Source: SIG452 sp045541975 (lineage in GTDB: Bacteria; Bacillota; Clostridia; UMGS1840). From it: a stretch of 64,000 nt of DNA. Under the pieces are notes generated by a model, which was given only the letters and a program-made list of their open reading frames with translations, did no database searches and was not told the origin of the DNA. The position numbers were made by a program, and so were the translations under genes. Shown here in pieces: positions 43,351 to 52,988 of the stretch (position 1 is its first letter; each line of letters begins with the position of its first letter). The DNA is taken from positions 1 through 64,000 of the forward strand of contig JAZQKB010000030.1 in the NCBI GenBank assembly GCA_045541975.1. The letters run 5' to 3'.

Positions 43351-45087
43351 ATGGCATTGGATGCCAACACACTTGCAGCTCTTGCTTTTGAGCTTGACGA
43401 CAAGCTTCGGGGCGGACGAATTGACAAAATCTATCAGATGTCACGCTCACAAGTGCTTCTGACGGTGCGTTCTTTGGGAGAAAACTATCGCCTGCTGTTA
43501 TCCTGCGATGCTTCCAAGGGGCGTATTTGTCTTACCGAGCAAACCTTTGAAAATCCTGATATGCCACCGGTATTTTGCATGCTGATGCGAAAACATTTAG
43601 CAGGTGGAAAGCTTCTTTCGGTGGAAGCAGTCCCCAATGAACGAATTGTGAAGCTTGCGGTGGAAAGCACCAATGAACTATTTGAAATCACCAAAAAAGT
43701 GCTGATTTTAGAGCCGATGGGTAAGCACTCCAATATTATTTTAACAGACGAAAACAACCGCATTATTGATGCCATCCGTCATATTGATTTTACATTGTCG
43801 GAAAAACGGCAGGTGTTACCGGGTCTGTTTTACGAATTGCCTCCCGCCCAGGAAAAAGTGGATGCCACCTCCTTATCGGAAGAAGCGTTTTTTTCGTTGT
43901 TTGAAACCAGCAATTTTGAAGGCGAAATTGCTCAGAAATTCATGGACAACTTTTTAGGAATGTCTCCCATTTTCGCCAGAGAAATTGAGCATCGAAGCAA
44001 TGGAGACATGAAAAAAGCAGGGGGGATTTATTGGGACTATTTAAAAAAACTCTCCCAAAAAGAATTTTGCCCTACTTTGCTTTATAAAAAAGACACCAAA
44101 GAACCCAAAGAACTGTATATCTGGGATGTTTTGCAGTACGGTGATTTTTTTGATAAACAAGTTTGTTCTTCGGTGAACGAGTGTGTAGATTTATTCTATA
44201 AAAGCAAAGAAACCAAGCGTCGTTTAGAAGAAAAGAAAGATGCCGTTTCTCAGATTGTGGAGAAAAATTTAAATCGGTTATATAAAAAGATAGATATTCA
44301 TCAAAAGAATTTGAAAAAAGCGGAAAAGAAAGACCGTTACCGCATTTATGCAGAGCTTTTGACGGCAAATTTATATCAGCTTTCCCAAAATAAAAAAGAG
44401 GTCACACTTCCCAATTATTATGAGGAAAATGCCCCTCTTCTGATTCCGCTTGACGAAACCATTTCGCCTGCCAGAAATGCGAAAAAGTATTTTGAAAAAT
44501 ATAACAAAGAAAAAACCATGGAAAAAATTTCCCGTGAGATGCTTCAAGAACTTCACGAGGAAATCCGTTATTTGGAAGGGGTCCGTGATTTACTGGACTT
44601 AAGTGAAGATGAAAAAAACACCGCCGAAATTAAGGAAGAACTGGTCTTAGGCGGCTATGCATCCGAACACGGTAAAAACAAAAGCAAAAAGAATAAAGAT
44701 GCCAAAATAACCCGTCCTATGGAATTTATGTCTTCCGACGGAACCCTCATCCTCTGTGGACGAAACAACCGTCAAAATGAAGAATTAACCTTAAAAATTG
44801 CATCTAAACTGGATATCTGGCTTCATGTTCGGAATGTGGCAGGTTCTCACGTGGTTATTCGTTCTTTAGGAGAACCCATAACGGATGAAACGCTGTATGA
44901 AGCGGCGTTAATAGCGGCACAGTATTCCAAAAGTGCTAAGGATACTAAAGTCAGCGTGGAGTACACCAAAGTAAAATATGTGAAGAAACCGTCCGGAGCT
45001 AAACCCGGTATGGTGATATACGATCATTTTGAAACAATCATCGTGGAACCTGATGCAAAGCACGTTGAACGGATACGAAAAAAGTAA
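43351..45087 (+). CDS. rqcH: Rqc2 homolog RqcH (NFACT protein)
   Basis: The 578-aa protein has the NFACT-N domain (MALDANTLAALAFELDDKLRGGRIDKIYQ), a coiled coil (EEKKDAVSQIVEKN...KKAEKKDRYRI, residues ~285-330) and NFACT-R (SSDGTLILCGRNNRQNEELTL...DIWLHVRNVAGSHVVIR). RqcH recruits tRNA-Ala to add alanine tails to stalled chains on 50S subunits. It was formerly called a fibronectin-binding protein. It complements the tmRNA/SmpB system earlier in the window. Confidence 0.92.
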   Translation: MALDANTLAALAFELDDKLRGGRIDKIYQMSRSQVLLTVRSLGENYRLLLSCDASKGRICLTEQTFENPDMPPVFCMLMRKHLAGGKLLSVEAVPNERIVKLAVESTNELFEITKKVLILEPMGKHSNIILTDENNRIIDAIRHIDFTLSEKRQVLPGLFYELPPAQEKVDATSLSEEAFFSLFETSNFEGEIAQKFMDNFLGMSPIFAREIEHRSNGDMKKAGGIYWDYLKKLSQKEFCPTLLYKKDTKEPKELYIWDVLQYGDFFDKQVCSSVNECVDLFYKSKETKRRLEEKKDAVSQIVEKNLNRLYKKIDIHQKNLKKAEKKDRYRIYAELLTANLYQLSQNKKEVTLPNYYEENAPLLIPLDETISPARNAKKYFEKYNKEKTMEKISREMLQELHEEIRYLEGVRDLLDLSEDEKNTAEIKEELVLGGYASEHGKNKSKKNKDAKITRPMEFMSSDGTLILCGRNNRQNEELTLKIASKLDIWLHVRNVAGSHVVIRSLGEPITDETLYEAALIAAQYSKSAKDTKVSVEYTKVKYVKKPSGAKPGMVIYDHFETIIVEPDAKHVERIRKK

Positions 45088-45108
45088 AGAAACAGAGGAT
45101 TAACAAGA

Positions 45109-46629
45109 ATGGTTACTGTATATACCTGCGGATTAAACGGAATTGATTCCTATATTGTGGATATCGAGGCAGATGTGACAAAATCTCTCCCTCAGTATGA
45201 TGTGGTAGGTCTTGCGGATACTGCCATCAAAGAATCCAAAGAACGTGTCAGAAGCGGTATCAAAAATTCCGGATTTTCTTTTCCTGCCAGAAAGATTACC
45301 ATCAATTTGGCGCCTGCCTCGGTGCGGAAAGAAGGCACTCATTACGATTTGCCCATGGCGGTTGCCTTAATCGGTGCTATGGAGGAAATTCCTAATCTTG
45401 GGGATTATGTAATGCTTGGGGAACTTTCGTTGTCAGGCGAAATCCGTGGTGTCAGTGGCGTACTTCCCATGGCGGATGCAGCACTAAAACACGGCTACAA
45501 AAAAATTATTGTTCCCTTAGATAATGCTAAAGAAGCGGCATTGGTTCCTAATCTTTTGGTGTATGCCGTAAACAATCTTCGGGAAGTGATTTCTTTCTTA
45601 AAAGGAGAGCTGGAAATTTTCCCCTTTGAAAATGAAAGCCAACTGGATTTTAATCTGATTGATTCCAAACTGGACTTTGCGGATGTGAAAGGGCAGGAGA
45701 ATGCCAAGCGTGCTTTGGAGGTTGCATGTAGCGGAGGACATAGCATATTAATGAGCGGAACTCCCGGTTCCGGGAAAACCATGCTATCCAAACGTGTTCC
45801 CGGCATTTTGCCGCCGCTCACGTTTTCTGAATCTATGGAAGTGACCAAAATCTATTCGGTTTGTTCCTTGGTGTCTAAGGATAGACCGATGATTGTGGAA
45901 CGGCCGTTTCGTGCGCTTCATCATACAGCGTCTACCGTTTCCATCATCGGTGGCGGTAGCAAAGCGATGCCAGGAGAAATTTCGTTGGCGCATAATGGGG
46001 TGCTATTTTTAGACGAACTTCCCGAATTTAAACGGGAAGCTTTGGAGGTGCTCCGTCAACCTTTAGAAGATAAGAAAATCAATGTGACCCGTGTCAGTCG
46101 CTCTGCAGAATATCCCTGTAATTTTATGATCATAGCAGCGATGAATCCATGTCCCTGCGGATACCACGGTTCTCCCGTAAAAGAGTGTACCTGTACCTTC
46201 GACCAGATCAAACGGTATCAGAAGAAAATTTCAGGCCCCTTGTTAGACCGAATTGATATTCAGATTGAAGTGCCCGCCGTTAACTACGATGAAATTTCTT
46301 CCATGGAAAAGTCAGAATCCTCTGAAAACATCAGAAAACGGGTGATTCGTGCCCGTGAAATTCAAAAGAAGCGCTACGAAGGAGAGGGCATTTTAACCAA
46401 TGCAGAGTTAACTGCACCTTTGGTTAAAAAATACTGCCCCTTAACCAAAGAGGCAGAAGCTATGTTAAAACAGGCTTTTTCCGTACTTGGTTTAACAGCC
46501 CGTGGCTACGATAAAATTATCAAAGTAGCAAGAACCATTGCAGATTTAGAAGAATCCCAGCAAATTGAAATGCATCATTTAGCAGAGGCAATTAGCTACC
46601 GTGATATGGAAAATACAATGTCAAACTAA
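45109..46629 (+). CDS. YifB/ComM-family Mg chelatase-like AAA+ ATPase
   Basis: The 506-aa protein has an N-terminal Lon-like domain (VDIEADVTKSLPQYDVVGLADTAIKESKERV) and a central AAA+ domain with Walker A SGTPGSGKTM and Walker B FLDELPEFKREALE. A Mg-chelatase C-terminal domain (AELTAPLVKKYCPL...) follows. In some bacteria ComM is a branch-migration helicase for transformation. Start ATG 45109 is 21 bp after rqcH. Confidence 0.92.
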   Translation: MVTVYTCGLNGIDSYIVDIEADVTKSLPQYDVVGLADTAIKESKERVRSGIKNSGFSFPARKITINLAPASVRKEGTHYDLPMAVALIGAMEEIPNLGDYVMLGELSLSGEIRGVSGVLPMADAALKHGYKKIIVPLDNAKEAALVPNLLVYAVNNLREVISFLKGELEIFPFENESQLDFNLIDSKLDFADVKGQENAKRALEVACSGGHSILMSGTPGSGKTMLSKRVPGILPPLTFSESMEVTKIYSVCSLVSKDRPMIVERPFRALHHTASTVSIIGGGSKAMPGEISLAHNGVLFLDELPEFKREALEVLRQPLEDKKINVTRVSRSAEYPCNFMIIAAMNPCPCGYHGSPVKECTCTFDQIKRYQKKISGPLLDRIDIQIEVPAVNYDEISSMEKSESSENIRKRVIRAREIQKKRYEGEGILTNAELTAPLVKKYCPLTKEAEAMLKQAFSVLGLTARGYDKIIKVARTIADLEESQQIEMHHLAEAISYRDMENTMSN

Positions 46630-46641
46630 AAGGACGAAACA

Positions 46642-47913
46642 ATGTCAATTTACAAGTACTTAAGCGATTTTTCTGAAATTTCTTTTCATATGCCCGGCCA
46701 TAAGGGAAGAATCCCTGTGCCGATTCGTGACGTTACCGAGCTATCCGGTACCGATAATTTAATGTGCCCGGAGGGCATTATTCAAGATGCTCAGGAGCAT
46801 ATGGCAAGGGTACTTGAAAAAAAGGAAGTTTTCTTTCTTACAAACGGTGCCACCAGTGGAATTTTAGCAAGTATTTTAGCAACCGTTATGCCTGGAGAAA
46901 CCGTTTTAGTAGATAGAAACTGCCACGCTTCTGTCATTTACGGCTTGATTTTATCAGGCGGTATTCCCAAATTTGTGTATCCCAAAGTGAATGCCCAATT
47001 TGGTATTCCTTGTCCTTTATCAGCTGAAGATATTGACTACAATGGCGAAAAAGTTTTTATTCTCACTTCACCCACTTACTATGGGGAAACAGCAGACCTG
47101 AAAAAAATTCGGGAAAAGGTAGGAGATGCCATTATCCTACAGGATGAAGCACACGGTGCTCATTTTTATTTTGATCATTCGTTGGCATCTTGCCGTAACC
47201 GGGAATCTGACCTGACGGTGTTAAGCTTTCATAAAACCATGCCGACTTTAAATCAGGGCGCTGTACTTTGCTGTAATTCTCAAAGAATCCCTTCCCAAAA
47301 AATCCAGCAGGCGATTCATCTGGTGCATACCACAAGTCCCTCCTATCCGATTTTGTCTTCCTTGGATTATGCAGGAATATTTGGAACAAAGTTGTACCAA
47401 ACTACTGCCGTTTTGAATGAAATCAAAGAATTATCGCAAGAATTAACCGACACAACACCGCTTAAAATACTGCCCAATCAAGATTCTTATAAATTGTTGT
47501 TAAATTGTGACAGCACTAATTTTTCCGCAGAATATTTGGAGAAATATTTGCAAAACGAATATAAAATCTACGCAGAAGGCGTATTTGCAAACAATCTGCT
47601 ACTGATGTTTTCTCCTTGTAACACTGTGGAAGAAATTCGTGTTTTGTCAAAGGCTATTTTGGAATTACCGTGGAAAGAAAAAACGCCTGCCGTTCCAACA
47701 TATCCGCTTTTCAAACTTTCCCAAAAGATGTCACCCAGAGAGGCATATTTTGCAGATGGGGAATGGATTGCAAAAGAACAAGCAGTGGGACGTATTGCAA
47801 AAGAAAACATCACTCGGTTTCCGCCTTGTGTACCGTTGGTAACGGTTGGAGAAGAGCTGACCTGTGAAGCAATTCGGCTTCTTCCCAAGGATACCGTTTT
47901 TGTGGTGAAGTAA
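46642..47913 (+). CDS. Orn/Lys/Arg decarboxylase-family PLP protein (short form)
   Basis: The 423-aa protein has the family start FHMPGHKGR, DEAHGAHFYF, and the PLP Lys in SFHKTMPTLNQGAV. The usual group has about 460-490 residues or more with a distinct C-terminal domain; only a short one is present. YaaO-type proteins near dnaX/tmk in Firmicutes are similar. Substrate is unknown, though a basic amino acid decarboxylase is the family default. Confidence 0.82.
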   Translation: MSIYKYLSDFSEISFHMPGHKGRIPVPIRDVTELSGTDNLMCPEGIIQDAQEHMARVLEKKEVFFLTNGATSGILASILATVMPGETVLVDRNCHASVIYGLILSGGIPKFVYPKVNAQFGIPCPLSAEDIDYNGEKVFILTSPTYYGETADLKKIREKVGDAIILQDEAHGAHFYFDHSLASCRNRESDLTVLSFHKTMPTLNQGAVLCCNSQRIPSQKIQQAIHLVHTTSPSYPILSSLDYAGIFGTKLYQTTAVLNEIKELSQELTDTTPLKILPNQDSYKLLLNCDSTNFSAEYLEKYLQNEYKIYAEGVFANNLLLMFSPCNTVEEIRVLSKAILELPWKEKTPAVPTYPLFKLSQKMSPREAYFADGEWIAKEQAVGRIAKENITRFPPCVPLVTVGEELTCEAIRLLPKDTVFVVK

Positions 47914-47945
47914 CCAAATTGTAATGAGAAAATCGGGCAAAACCC

Positions 47946-47974
47946 TTGCAATTTGTGGGGAATTGTGCTACAAT
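47946..47974 (+). promoter_or_regulatory. Sigma-A promoter of the small zinc-ribbon gene
   Basis: TTGCAA and TACAAT have a 17-bp spacer, about 50 bp before the start codon. Confidence 0.65.
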
Positions 47975-48023
47975 ATCACTTGTGATGGACTTTACTGAGC
48001 CTGTGGCAAAAAAGGAGTACCCT

Positions 48024-48179
48024 ATGATTTACGAGTGCAGATTATGTAATTTTATATTTGAACGAAGAGCAGACACCATTTTGTGTCCCAATTGCGGAAA
48101 ATACTCTGTATCTGAAGCATCAGAAGAAGCAAAAGAAAAATTCAAACAACTTCAGGAAGAACAAAAAAACGAAAAATAA
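48024..48179 (+). CDS. 51-aa rubredoxin-like zinc-ribbon protein
   Basis: The protein has two CxxC knuckles, YECRLCNFIFE and TILCPNCGKYS, and a basic/acidic helical tail (EEAKEKFKQLQEEQKNEK). It most resembles tiny zinc-ribbon or rubredoxin-like proteins. Start: ATG 48024 behind AAAAGGAG. It has its own promoter and a perfect terminator, so it is a free-standing gene. Function unknown. Confidence 0.75.
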   Translation: MIYECRLCNFIFERRADTILCPNCGKYSVSEASEEAKEKFKQLQEEQKNEK

Positions 48180-48212
48180 AAAGGATGAACCAATCGGTTC
48201 ATCCTTTTTTGT
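48178..48212 (+). terminator. Bidirectional terminator
   Basis: AAAAAGGATGAACC pairs with GGTTCATCCTTTTTT around AATC. Confidence 0.88.
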
Positions 48213-48218
48213 TATCGG

Positions 48219-49052
48219 TTATTCTTTGCTGAGCTTGTCCAATAACGGCTTCATATCAGAGAAGAAGTCAATTTCGGCATCTTCTAAGGCACCTTCATCG
48301 CATAAGGATGCAATGGCGGGATTAATCGGTAATTTTGCCAGTACGGGAATGCCGAAGGCTTCAGCGATGGAATCAATGTGGCTTTCGCCAAATACATTGA
48401 TTCTCTTACCACAGTCAGGACATTCCAGATAGCTGTAGTTTTCTACCAAGCCTAAAATGGGGATATTCATCATCTGTGCCATTTTCACAGCTTTGGTCAC
48501 AATCATGGAAACTAAATCCTGAGGAGTGGTCACAATGATAATGCCGTCTACGGGGATGGACTGAAATACTGTCAACGCAACGTCACCGGTTCCGGGAGGC
48601 ATATCAATAAACATAAAGTCCACGTCTTTCCAAACCACATCTGTCCAGAACTGTTTCACTGCACCGCCGATCACGGGACCTCTCCAGACCACAGGTTCGG
48701 TTTCGTCAGGGAGCAGGGAATTGACGGAAATGGTTTTAATACCGGTTTTGGTTACAACAGGATACATTCCAACGTCATCACCGGTCGCTTTTTCGGTTAA
48801 TCCAAACACTTTGGGAATGGAAGGGCCGGTAATGTCTGCATCCAACACAGCTGTTTCATATCCACTTTTTTGGGAGGTGATTGCCATCAAGGAGGTTACT
48901 AAAGATTTTCCGACACCGCCTTTTCCGCTGACAACACCGATTACTTTTTTAATATTGGATAATGCGAGGGGTTTTTCTAAAAAACTTTTGGGGTCACGGG
49001 ATGCACAGTTTTCCTGACAACTGCTGCAATCGTGGGTACAATTTTCGCTCAT
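48219..49052 (-). CDS. mrp: Mrp/NBP35-family Fe-S cluster carrier ATPase
   Basis: The 277-aa protein has a P-loop (VSGKGGVGKS), the DMPPGTGD motif, and the C-terminal CxxC-type LECPDCGKRIN. The N terminus is unusually Cys-rich (CTHDCSSCQENC), a pattern seen in NBP35-type members. It carries or delivers Fe-S clusters. Start: ATG 49052 with GAAAGGAAG upstream; the longer frame to 49103 would run into the promoter. Confidence 0.9.
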   Translation of the reverse strand: MSENCTHDCSSCQENCASRDPKSFLEKPLALSNIKKVIGVVSGKGGVGKSLVTSLMAITSQKSGYETAVLDADITGPSIPKVFGLTEKATGDDVGMYPVVTKTGIKTISVNSLLPDETEPVVWRGPVIGGAVKQFWTDVVWKDVDFMFIDMPPGTGDVALTVFQSIPVDGIIIVTTPQDLVSMIVTKAVKMAQMMNIPILGLVENYSYLECPDCGKRINVFGESHIDSIAEAFGIPVLAKLPINPAIASLCDEGALEDAEIDFFSDMKPLLDKLSKE

Positions 49053-49093
49053 ATTAAAACTTCCTTTCAAGGGTAAAATATTCTCTGTATGAT

Positions 49094-49122
49094 AGTATAT
49101 CACGAACGAAAAAACTTGTCAA
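49094..49122 (-). promoter_or_regulatory. Sigma-A promoter of mrp
   Basis: On the - strand TTGACA and TATACT have a 17-bp spacer, about 40 bp upstream of the start. Confidence 0.8.
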
Positions 49123-49144
49123 ATGCTTTTCCAATCTTTTTTTC

Positions 49145-49173
49145 TTGAAAAACAAAAAGATTTATGGTATAAT
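49145..49173 (+). promoter_or_regulatory. Sigma-A promoter of the SleB-like gene
   Basis: TTGAAA and TATAAT have a 17-bp spacer, 24 bp before the TTG start codon. Confidence 0.75.
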
Positions 49174-49197
49174 AGTGATTAATAGGAGGTAGATACC

Positions 49198-50031
49198 TTG
49201 AAAAAAATAGTTTGTTTGATACTCTTTTTGATGATATTTGCATCCACTACTGTGTTTGCAGCTGATACCTGCGGCGGTTACAACATTCCCGTGGATATTG
49301 AGATAAACGGACATTTTATCAAATGTGAGCAAAAGCCTATCTTAATTGACGGTAGAACTTTGATTCCGTTGCGTGCCTTTTCTGATGCCGTGGGCGGTGA
49401 AATCTCCTGGAATGAAACCGAAAAAGCTGCAAGCATGAAAAAAGACGGGCATATCTTTGTGTTTTATCCCGAACAGAGCCGTTGTGTGATCAACGGAGTT
49501 GACAGTGATTATGCATCCGTGCTATATCATAATCTCACCTTTATTCCCGTAAGAGCAGTTTCCGAAACCTTAGCTTACGAGGTTTCTTGGGACGATTTTT
49601 ATCTGACGGTGAAAATTGCTGCTCCCGGTGTAGAAATTCCTGAATATTTCCAGGATTATTCTTACACCTATGAAGATATGCTCTACCTTGGCAAAATTAC
49701 CCAGATTGAAAGCGGATACGAGCCTTTTAACGTAAAACTCGGCGTGGCAGGTGTGGTGATGAACCGTGTTGTTTCTCCTCAGTTTCCCAATACCGTAAAA
49801 GGCGTTGTTTTTGATACCAAGTATGGAGTTCAGTTTCCGCCTGCACACACTTCCAAAATTGAGGTAACTCCTACAAAGAATACCATGATTGCGGCAAAAT
49901 GTGCTCTTTGTGGCATCAGAAATATTGGAAACTCCCTGTATTTTATTGATACTTCTGTGGCGCCAAAATCCTGGGCGCATAACAACAGACCGTTTCATTG
50001 CACGTTACACGGTATGAATTTTTATGAATAA
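49198..50031 (+). CDS. SleB-like cell-wall hydrolase with copper-amine-oxidase-N-type domain
   Basis: The 277-aa secreted protein has a signal peptide (ending VFAA). A repeated beta domain of the copper-amine-oxidase N-terminal type follows (residues ~35-140, ILIDGRTLIPLRAFSDAVGG and FIPVRAVSETL). The C-terminal Hydrolase_2/SleB part is ITQIESGYEPFNVKLGVAGVVMNR. The SleB catalytic Glu is likely E in QIESG. The TTG start is decided by AGGAGG 9 nt upstream; no ATG is near. A role in cortex lysis at germination is inferred. Confidence 0.82.
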   Translation: MKKIVCLILFLMIFASTTVFAADTCGGYNIPVDIEINGHFIKCEQKPILIDGRTLIPLRAFSDAVGGEISWNETEKAASMKKDGHIFVFYPEQSRCVINGVDSDYASVLYHNLTFIPVRAVSETLAYEVSWDDFYLTVKIAAPGVEIPEYFQDYSYTYEDMLYLGKITQIESGYEPFNVKLGVAGVVMNRVVSPQFPNTVKGVVFDTKYGVQFPPAHTSKIEVTPTKNTMIAAKCALCGIRNIGNSLYFIDTSVAPKSWAHNNRPFHCTLHGMNFYE

Positions 50032-50044
50032 GGAAGACATCATT

Positions 50045-51055
50045 ATGAATTATCAGGAAGAAAAAGAATTTACAAAATGCTATAAAGAACAGTATGTGTC
50101 AGGTCTGGATAAACTGATTGAGGCAAGAGAGCAAATTTGCCGGGAGAAGCGGGAAAGCGATACAAAAGATATTTTTAAAAATTCCGAACAGTACCGCAAA
50201 AATTTCAAAAAAATGTTAGGCTGGCCTTTGGTGGATTACGAGCCGGAACAGTTATCTGAACCAAAATCGGAAAAATTGGTGGAAGAGGACGGCTATTCGG
50301 TTTACCGTATGCAATTTGAAATTTTAAAAGGCGTTTTTCTGACAGGACTCTTTTTCAAAGTAGAGGGGCAGAAAAATCCTCTGGTGATTTTCCAGCACGG
50401 CGGAGCAGGAACTCCTGAGTTTGTAGCGGGGATGTACGGTTCTTCCGAATATTATTATGATGTGATTCAAACATTAACATCTCAGGGAGCCAACGTGTTT
50501 GCACCTCAGCTTTTGCTTTGGGATGATACTTATGGCGTGGACTATGACAGAAAGGCCATTGATGCCCGCTTAAAACGTGTGGGAAGCTCTGTTGCTGCTG
50601 TGGAACTTCACGGAATTTTTTCGGTTCTGGATTATTTTGAAAAGCAGGATTATGTAAGTAATTTCGGTATGGTTGGCTTATCTTACGGTGGATTTTACAC
50701 TCTTTATACAGCTGCCTTGGATACCCGTATCAAAAGTGCAGTTTCCTGCGCATTTTTTAATGAACGGAAGCGCTATGCATACAGCGATTGGACTTGGTTT
50801 TCTTCTGCAAAAATGTTGGATGATGCAGAAATTTCTTGTCTTATCTATCCCAGAAAACTTTGTATTGAACTTGGAACCCGGGATGATTTGTTTTCCTTTC
50901 ACAGCGGAAAAAAGGAATTTGAACGTTTGCAAAATTTGTGCTCGGATGTGGGTTGCGACTGGCTTTCCTTCGTGGAATTTGACGGCATCCACGAATTTTG
51001 TCCGCACACCGAACCTCTTACGAAATTGGTGGTATATTTAAAACAGCTCAAGTAA
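50045..51055 (+). CDS. Alpha/beta-hydrolase family protein
   Basis: The 336-aa protein has the oxyanion-type FQHGGAG and the nucleophile elbow GLSYGG (Ser about residue 220). Asp in ELGTRDDLF and His in FDGIHEF near the C terminus complete a triad. It resembles a dienelactone-hydrolase/acetyl xylan esterase-type enzyme. Substrate unknown. Start ATG 50045 has AAGGAAG upstream; the ATG at 50024 overlaps the previous gene and lacks one. Confidence 0.78.
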   Translation: MNYQEEKEFTKCYKEQYVSGLDKLIEAREQICREKRESDTKDIFKNSEQYRKNFKKMLGWPLVDYEPEQLSEPKSEKLVEEDGYSVYRMQFEILKGVFLTGLFFKVEGQKNPLVIFQHGGAGTPEFVAGMYGSSEYYYDVIQTLTSQGANVFAPQLLLWDDTYGVDYDRKAIDARLKRVGSSVAAVELHGIFSVLDYFEKQDYVSNFGMVGLSYGGFYTLYTAALDTRIKSAVSCAFFNERKRYAYSDWTWFSSAKMLDDAEISCLIYPRKLCIELGTRDDLFSFHSGKKEFERLQNLCSDVGCDWLSFVEFDGIHEFCPHTEPLTKLVVYLKQLK

Positions 51056-51059
51056 GCCT

Positions 51060-51095
51060 AAAAAAGGAACTGTGATTTCACAGTTCCTTTTTTAT
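51060..51095 (+). terminator. Bidirectional terminator
   Basis: AAAAAAGGAACTGTGA and TCACAGTTCCTTTTTT pair directly after the hydrolase stop codon and before the convergent SulP gene. Confidence 0.85.
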
Positions 51096-51102
51096 GTATG
51101 AA

Positions 51103-52308
51103 TTATGACGGTTTCTTTTTGGATGCCAGTTTCTGAATCCCTTTTAAGATGAGTGTTAAGGCAATACCGCAGGCAACACCCACGATTAAATCTTCAATTA
51201 CAGTCACGATCATCGTCACTATCATAACCAAAGATTCAGAATAGGGTACTTTTCCGATTTCAGCAAAGCTTTCAAATTCCATCATATTGAATGCTGTTAC
51301 CATCAAAATACCAGCCAATGCTGCCATCGGAATAAATGCAGTCACACCGGAGAAGAACAGAACAACTAGCAAAATAATCAAAGCATGGATGATGCCGGAT
51401 AATTTGGTTCTGCCGCCGTTGTTAACATTGACAGCACTTCTCACAATGGCACCGGTACCGATTAAACCGCCGAATAAGGGAGCAATGGTGTTGCCAATTC
51501 CCTGACCGATTAATTCGCGGTTAGGGTTGCTTTTTTGGTCTAACATATCGTCCACAACCACCGCACTGAGCAGAGATTCAATACTTGCCAGAAGGAACAG
51601 AGAAATTGCGCCGGAAATAATGGGGGACCAGTTTAAGTTGGTGAACACGGGCATCACAAACTGGGGAAATCCTGCCGTGATGGTTGCTCGGTCAGTGATT
51701 ACTTCAGCACCGGGAATCCATACAATCGCTGCAATTACTGCTATGATTAAGCCGATTAGGGAAGCAGGAATAATCTGGAAGAATTTTTTGATGCCGTTGA
51801 CCAGTGTATTGTCTTTTTTGAAATGGTAAATCCATTTTGCAATAATGGGGATAAACATCACGGCAATTACAATTAACGCCAGGGGAGGAGCAGTATTGAA
51901 ATCTTTAAATTGGCCAATAAAAATGGAAACTGCAATTCCGTTGGTAAATCCCACTACTACCGGTTTTGGTATGTATTGCACATATTTTCCCAGTTTTAAA
52001 AGTCCCAACAGAATTTGCAGAAGACCGGCAATCAGCATAGCCATAATAAATCCGTTATAGCCGGCGTTTTTGTAGGTGTTGGCAAGCACCACAATCATTG
52101 CGGCGGTGGGGCCGTTGATTAAGCCATTGGTGGAACCGAAAATAGTGGCAAAAAGGCCGCAGAAAATAGCACCGTAAAGTCCTGCCATAGCGGCGTTGGG
52201 ATCGCCGGGCATAGATTGCATCCCAAAGGCAATTGCTAAGGGGAGGGCAACAATCGCAACAGTGATGCCACCGATAATATCTCCCCGTAATGTTTTTTTG
52301 TTCAACAT
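51103..52308 (-). CDS. SulP-family anion permease without a STAS domain
   Basis: The 401-aa membrane protein has about ten or more helices and SulP wording: RGDIIGGITVAIVALPLAIAFG at the N terminus, FGSTNGLINGPTAAM, PVVVGFTNGIAVSIFIGQ, and IESLLSAVVVDDM. Typical SulP proteins are ~550 aa with a C-terminal cytoplasmic STAS domain; this one ends at the last helix with ASKKKPS. Sulfate or another anion could be the substrate. Start: ATG 52308 behind GGAGG. Confidence 0.87.
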   Translation of the reverse strand: MLNKKTLRGDIIGGITVAIVALPLAIAFGMQSMPGDPNAAMAGLYGAIFCGLFATIFGSTNGLINGPTAAMIVVLANTYKNAGYNGFIMAMLIAGLLQILLGLLKLGKYVQYIPKPVVVGFTNGIAVSIFIGQFKDFNTAPPLALIVIAVMFIPIIAKWIYHFKKDNTLVNGIKKFFQIIPASLIGLIIAVIAAIVWIPGAEVITDRATITAGFPQFVMPVFTNLNWSPIISGAISLFLLASIESLLSAVVVDDMLDQKSNPNRELIGQGIGNTIAPLFGGLIGTGAIVRSAVNVNNGGRTKLSGIIHALIILLVVLFFSGVTAFIPMAALAGILMVTAFNMMEFESFAEIGKVPYSESLVMIVTMIVTVIEDLIVGVACGIALTLILKGIQKLASKKKPS

Positions 52309-52343
52309 AATTTCCTCCATAAATCGTATCATTGCAAAGAGAG

Positions 52344-52370
52344 AGGGTAACCGCAAGATGCAGTTACCCT
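52344..52370 (-). terminator. Hairpin downstream of frr, weak terminator
   Basis: On the - strand AGGGTAAC and GTTACCCT form an 8-bp stem, followed by a mixed CT-rich rather than pure T tract. Confidence 0.45.
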
Positions 52371-52397
52371 TTGATTGTTTTGTATCAATAATTAAAC

Positions 52398-52952
52398 CTA
52401 AACCGTCATGATTTCTTTTTCTTTTGCGGCGGTCTGACTATCAATTTCTTTCACGAATTTATCGGTTAAATCCTGAACGTCTTTTTCACAGTTCTTCAAA
52501 TCGTCTTCTGTGATTTCGGATTTTTTCTTCATATCTTTGTATTTGTCGATGGTATCACGGCGGATGTTTCTCACAGCAACTTTTGCATTTTCAGAAAGTT
52601 TGTGAATATCTTTTACCAGATCTTTTCTTCTTTCTTCGGTTAATGCAGGGAAGTTTAAGCGGATTACCTTACCGTCATTGGTGGGATTAATGCCGATATC
52701 GGCTTTGAGAATTGCTTTTTCAATATCTCCTAAGATAGAAGCATCCCAGGGCTGAATCACTAAAGTTCTTGCTTCGGGAACTGAAACAGAACCGATCTGC
52801 GGGATGGGAGTGGGAGAACCGTAGTATTCTACGGTAATCTTATCTAAAATTGCGGGATTTGCACGGCCTGCTTTTAACTGGCCAAATTCCTGCAACAGGG
52901 AATCTACGGATTTTTTCATTCTGTCCTGACAGTCGTTAAATGTTTGTTTCAT
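52398..52952 (-). CDS. frr: Ribosome recycling factor
   Basis: The 184-aa protein shows the RRF motifs AGRANPAILDKITVEYYGSPTPI, IGSVSVPEARTLVIQPWD, and VRNIRRDTIDKYKDMKKK. It splits the post-termination ribosome with EF-G. Start ATG 52952. It is usually next to tsf/pyrH, but neither is near here. Confidence 0.97.
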   Translation of the reverse strand: MKQTFNDCQDRMKKSVDSLLQEFGQLKAGRANPAILDKITVEYYGSPTPIPQIGSVSVPEARTLVIQPWDASILGDIEKAILKADIGINPTNDGKVIRLNFPALTEERRKDLVKDIHKLSENAKVAVRNIRRDTIDKYKDMKKKSEITEDDLKNCEKDVQDLTDKFVKEIDSQTAAKEKEIMTV

Positions 52953-52988
52953 AAATAAAACTCCTTTTATATATTTAAGAATCTGAAA

